Positions 62,683 through 64,000 of a DNA stretch of 64,000 bases are shown one piece after another (positions within the stretch are counted from its first letter, which is position 1; every line of letters starts with the position of its first letter). The DNA comes from JAKVAV01 sp047632755 (GTDB taxonomy: Bacteria; Bacteroidota; Bacteroidia; Flavobacteriales_D; Cryomorphaceae): assembly GCA_047632755.1 (NCBI GenBank), contig JBLIDT010000011.1:21395-85394 (forward strand). Direction: 5' to 3'. The position numbers and the translations under genes are program-made. The notes beneath the pieces are model-generated. The model did not search any database. It saw only the letters and a program-made list of their open reading frames with translations, and was not told the origin of the DNA.

Positions 62683-63198
62683 ATGAAAAAGCTATTTATC
62701 CCCTTAATTGCCTTTGGTCTGTTGACCGCTTGTGAAAGCACCCCCGCGACTACAGAAGAAAACACGGAAGTAGAAACTATGGTTGATGACCATGATGGAC
62801 ACGACCACGATGGACATGACCATGGTGATGAAATGTCGGGCCCAGAGATGCCAGCTGTTCCTGCAGACTCGAAAATCTTCTTTGCCAATCTAGAAGACGG
62901 AGCTACAGTTACATCACCTGTTTACGTTGAGTTTGGTGCTGAAGGCATCGAAGTAGAACCTGCTGGATTGGTGAAAGAAGGTTACGGACATCACCATATC
63001 ATCATCAATGGCGACGTCATTCCAATGAGCAAAGCGGTTCCTGCCGATGACACACACATTCACTACGGTGGCGGTCAAAAAGGCGACACGCTTGATCTCC
63101 CTGCTGGAAACCACACCTTGATTCTTCAATATGCCGATGGACTGCACCGCTCTTATGGTGAAGCGTTGAGTGCAAAGATCAACGTAACGGTAGAATAA
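62683..63198 (+). CDS. DUF4399 lipoprotein with His/Asp-rich linker
   Basis: 171 residues from the ATG at 62683, which follows a -7 box (62655-62662) and begins the lipoprotein signal (LFIPLIAFGLLTACES). After the lipid-modified Cys, a linker rich in His and Asp (DDHDGHDHDGHDHGDE) could bind divalent metal. The DUF4399 domain follows (DGATVTSPVYVEFGAEGIEV, YGHHHIIINGD, HIHYGGGQ, LQYADGLHRSYG). The domain is of unknown function and often occurs in secreted or lipid-anchored proteins. It is followed by a good terminator. Metal sensing or buffering is a possible role, not shown by the sequence. Confidence 0.82.
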   Translation: MKKLFIPLIAFGLLTACESTPATTEENTEVETMVDDHDGHDHDGHDHGDEMSGPEMPAVPADSKIFFANLEDGATVTSPVYVEFGAEGIEVEPAGLVKEGYGHHHIIINGDVIPMSKAVPADDTHIHYGGGQKGDTLDLPAGNHTLILQYADGLHRSYGEALSAKINVTVE

Positions 63199-63219
63199 TC
63201 ACTCCTCCAACCTATTTTG

Positions 63220-63250
63220 AAAACGCTCCGGAGACGGGGCGTTTTTTTTT
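63220..63250 (+). terminator. Rho-independent terminator of the DUF4399 gene
   Basis: AAAACGC and GCGTTTT pair, with an inner CC/GG pair, and a T-run of nine follows directly. It lies 22 bp after the stop codon. Confidence 0.8.
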
Positions 63251-63321
63251 GTCCTAGACTTTTCTTCTCAATGAAGCTGCTTTTGGCAATTCAAGTGATG
63301 CTAAGAATGAACCAAAAATAG

Positions 63322-63825
63322 CTTTTCAGAAAAAAACCGTTGGCCATAACGGGACGAAAGATCCGTGGACAGAACGACTTCTTTACGGTGGAGCGATCCA
63401 AAGACGCGGAACACTGGGAAGAAGCGGGTCGCATAGAAGGAGCGGGCAATTCGAATACGGAATTGACTTACGCCTTTGCAGATGACGATCCTTATTCGGG
63501 TATTTCCTACTACCGCCTGCGTCAAACCGATATTGACGGAACGACCACCGTAATCGAGATCAGAGCCGTTGAGATTCTTCAAGGAATTGCATTCGGTCTC
63601 GACAAAGTATACCGCGGTCAAGGCGGTCTCAATGAGGTGTACCGCTCCACGGCGCCTTATGTGGTGGTCGAGATTTACGATCTACTCGGTCAGCGTATTC
63701 ACGGTGAACTCTTGGAGAATTACGGAAACGGGTTCGCAACGATTCATCCCGACTTGGCGCGAGGGGCTTATGTGTTAAGGTTGTCGCACGGGAGTGAAAT
63801 GGATGCGGAGAAGTTTGTGTGGTAG
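63322..63825 (+). pseudogene. 5'-truncated T9SS type A cargo gene (C-terminal remnant)
   Basis: The frame opens just after a TAG at 63319 and runs 167 codons to 63825 with no credible start or signal peptide. It encodes the last part of a typical T9SS cargo protein. The segment FFTVERSKDAEHWEEAGRIEG ... YSGISYYRLRQTDIDG precedes the sorting domain, and VVEIYDLLGQRIHGELL ... GAYVLRLSHG is the type A C-terminal domain. The missing N-terminal part and the orphan position after a terminator show a deletion remnant. An alternative is expression from a non-ATG start, but this would yield a cytoplasmic protein. Confidence 0.7.
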
Positions 63826-63832
63826 GTTGGTT

Positions 63833-63909
63833 GTAGCCAGTAGCCAGTAGCCAGTAGCCAGTAGCCAGTAGCCAGTAGCCAGTAGCCAGTAGCCAGTAGC
63901 CAGTAGCCA
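63833..63909. repeat. Tandem repeat of 11 GTAGCCA units
   Basis: 77 bases made of 11 perfect copies of the 7-mer GTAGCCA, starting eight bases after the stop of the truncated cargo gene. The unit length is not a multiple of three and no spacer structure is present, so it is neither a coding repeat nor a CRISPR array. Copy number probably varies by slippage. A related but imperfect run is near 11710. Confidence 0.95.
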
Positions 63910-64000
63910 AATTTAAAAACTAGTTCTTAGAAGCGAGCTACCAAAAATGGCTGCAGTCTGTTGATAAAAATCAATGTCTCGTTCATATTTCAATAATCTT
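63910..64000. other. Window end, no gene recognised
   Basis: The last 91 bases are AT-rich and contain no recognisable coding or RNA signal. Any gene here would extend beyond the window. Confidence 0.4.

Noticed and set aside
63833..63909. CRISPR array
   Set aside because: The unit is only seven bases and there are no spacers; it is a simple tandem repeat.
1..64000. tRNA genes, insertion sequences, prophage or plasmid functions
   Set aside because: No cloverleaf-type sequence, transposase, integrase, terminal repeat or replication gene was recognised in the window.

Overview
The window looks like chromosomal DNA of a Bacteroidota bacterium, most likely a free-living member of the Flavobacteriales. 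The main evidence is two modules made of a type IX secretion (T9SS) cargo protein, a PorP/SprF protein and an OmpA/PD40 protein. Other lineage signs are T9SS type A and type B sorting domains, a DUF5686 outer-membrane protein, a DUF5522 protein, many secreted or lipoprotein peptidases, and -7 promoter boxes of the form TAnnTTTG in place of sigma70-like boxes. I could not assign a genus.

Layout. Positions 2-5546: the end of a PKD/T9SS type B cargo gene, then porP/sprF-like and TPR-PD40-OmpA genes, all overlapping. 5711-9663: an M23 peptidase, a lipoprotein, tryptophan 2,3-dioxygenase with a secreted unknown, and a 54-residue gene. 9785-10143: RNase P RNA (minus strand). 10242-15185: trhO, a small unknown, an SDR, and a divergent RimK / RimB-like protease / AstE-like deacylase cluster. 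15253-20663: a tightly coupled five-gene minus-strand operon (two FabH-like ketosynthases, SDR, acyl-activating ligase, crotonyl-CoA carboxylase/reductase-like enzyme). I consider this the most interesting locus here. 21525-23510: AlkB hydroxylase and a voltage-gated ion channel ending in a zinc ribbon. 23600-30996: the second T9SS module, whose cargo carries 17 HYR repeats. 30993-40433: RNA helicase, acyltransferase, beta-barrel protein, two M1 peptidases, LpxD-like acyltransferase, PP2C/SpoIIE phosphatase. 40410-46248: a polysaccharide block (O-antigen ligase/polymerase, Wzz-like, flippase, methyltransferase, glycosyltransferase). 46584-51610: DUF5522, urocanate hydratase, S9 peptidase, GreA/GreB-like factor. 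51633-59462: CPBP membrane protein, an interrupted MORN/TonB-like gene, thioesterase, DUF5686 protein, Yip1 protein, flavin reductase, pullulanase. 59845-64000: a small outer-membrane protein, a secreted unknown, a DUF4399 lipoprotein, two decayed T9SS cargo genes, and an 11-copy GTAGCCA tandem repeat.

The gene set is mostly cell envelope and nutrient acquisition: surface cargo export, peptide degradation (M1, M1, S9), starch/pullulan debranching, histidine and tryptophan catabolism, and LPS/capsule assembly. The genome is compact. Genes within strands often overlap by 1-4 nt, and four convergent gene pairs share a 4-nt double stop. No tRNA, CRISPR array, insertion sequence or prophage was seen.

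Limits: family names come from motif recognition without database searches. Residue positions are hand-counted or estimated, and promoters and terminators are pattern calls.
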